6,147 nt of DNA from Pseudomonadota bacterium (GTDB lineage: Bacteria > Pseudomonadota > Alphaproteobacteria > Rhizobiales > Hyphomicrobiaceae): positions 1 to 6,147 of the forward strand of contig JAEYYQ010000307.1 in NCBI GenBank assembly GCA_023428365.1, in the 5' to 3' direction. Below the pieces are notes generated by a model, which ran no database searches, was not told the DNA's origin, and saw nothing but the letters and a program-made list of their open reading frames with translations. Positions within the stretch are counted from its first letter, which is position 1, and the number at the start of each line of letters is the position of its first letter. The position numbers and the translations under genes are program-made. Below are positions 5,986 to 6,147 of this stretch, in pieces.

Positions 5986-6147
5986 GTGTTCTACGACACA
6001 TTGAAGAACAAGCACGGTCTGCGGCACGATCCGTGGAAGGCTGTCGTTGTCCCGCGCCCCATCGGATGGGTTTCGACAGTCAGCAAGGATGGCGTCAACA
6101 ACATCGCGCCGTACAGCTTCTTCAATGCCATCGGCAGCAACCCGCAC
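5986..6147 (+). CDS. Flavin-reductase-like split-barrel protein (partial, 5' end)
   Basis: Only the first 54 codons are in the window. The start is GTG at 5986, supported by GGAGG at 5973-5977 with 8 bases of spacing. The translation MFYDTLKNKHGLRH continues to PRPIGWVST (23-31), then DGVNNIAPYSFFNAIG (35-50) and SNP (51-53). This is the usual opening of the flavin reductase-like, FMN-binding split-barrel family (DIM6/NTAB type), where the P-R-P-I-G-W and N-x-A-P-Y-S-F-F segments line the flavin site. Full-length members are usually about 200 residues, so most of the gene lies beyond the right edge. Such proteins reduce or bind FMN, sometimes supplying reduced flavin to a partner oxygenase; which applies here cannot be told. 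The 22-base gap after the nitroreductase stop suggests one transcript. Confidence 0.92.
   Translation, partial: MFYDTLKNKHGLRHDPWKAVVVPRPIGWVSTVSKDGVNNIAPYSFFNAIGSNPH

Noticed and set aside
1..6147. CRISPR array, tRNA, insertion sequence or phage elements
   Set aside because: I saw no regularly spaced direct repeats, no cloverleaf-like sequence, no transposase or phage protein and no terminal inverted repeats.

Overview
The window is GC-rich chromosomal DNA (roughly 60% G+C by eye), with GTG starts and GGAGG-type ribosome binding sites. Its gene content looks like an alphaproteobacterium, probably of the order Hyphomicrobiales (Rhizobiales). That assignment rests on protein style and composition only; there is no rRNA or other marker. 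I see no tRNA, rRNA, CRISPR array, insertion sequence or phage gene, and no gene-free stretch longer than about 170 bases.

Layout. (1) Bases 1-90, minus strand: the first 30 codons of a membrane protein that runs off the left edge; its opening resembles the start of a CHASE2 sensor protein. (2) A divergent intergenic region, 91-256. (3) 257-1081, plus strand: an exported alpha/beta-hydrolase-fold protein. (4) 1164-2147, plus strand: an SMP-30/gluconolactonase-family beta-propeller with all four expected metal ligands. (5) 2163-3146 and 3242-5251, minus strand: a two-gene unit, transcribed from 5251 down to 2163, that meets the SMP-30 gene tail to tail. The upstream gene encodes an exported von Willebrand factor A (VWA) protein followed by five repeats of about 81-86 residues. 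The downstream gene encodes an exported protein with three copies of the same repeat and no VWA domain. (6) A divergent promoter region, 5252-5390. (7) 5391-5963 and 5986-6147 (cut by the right edge), plus strand: a YdjA-like nitroreductase followed 22 bases later by a flavin-reductase-like split-barrel protein, very likely one operon of FMN enzymes.

The part least explained by known biology is the VWA/repeat pair. The three repeats of the small protein match repeats 1, 2 and 5 of the large one by position and by residue pattern, so the small protein looks like the large one without its VWA head and middle repeats. Both carry signal peptides and probably work together outside the cytoplasmic membrane; the binding partner is unknown. 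The VWA domain keeps the Asp-x-Ser-x-Ser metal site but has Gly where the metal-site Thr is normally found, and it holds the protein's only four cysteines. The remaining genes are ordinary metabolic or accessory functions, and I see no evidence that they cooperate with the VWA pair.
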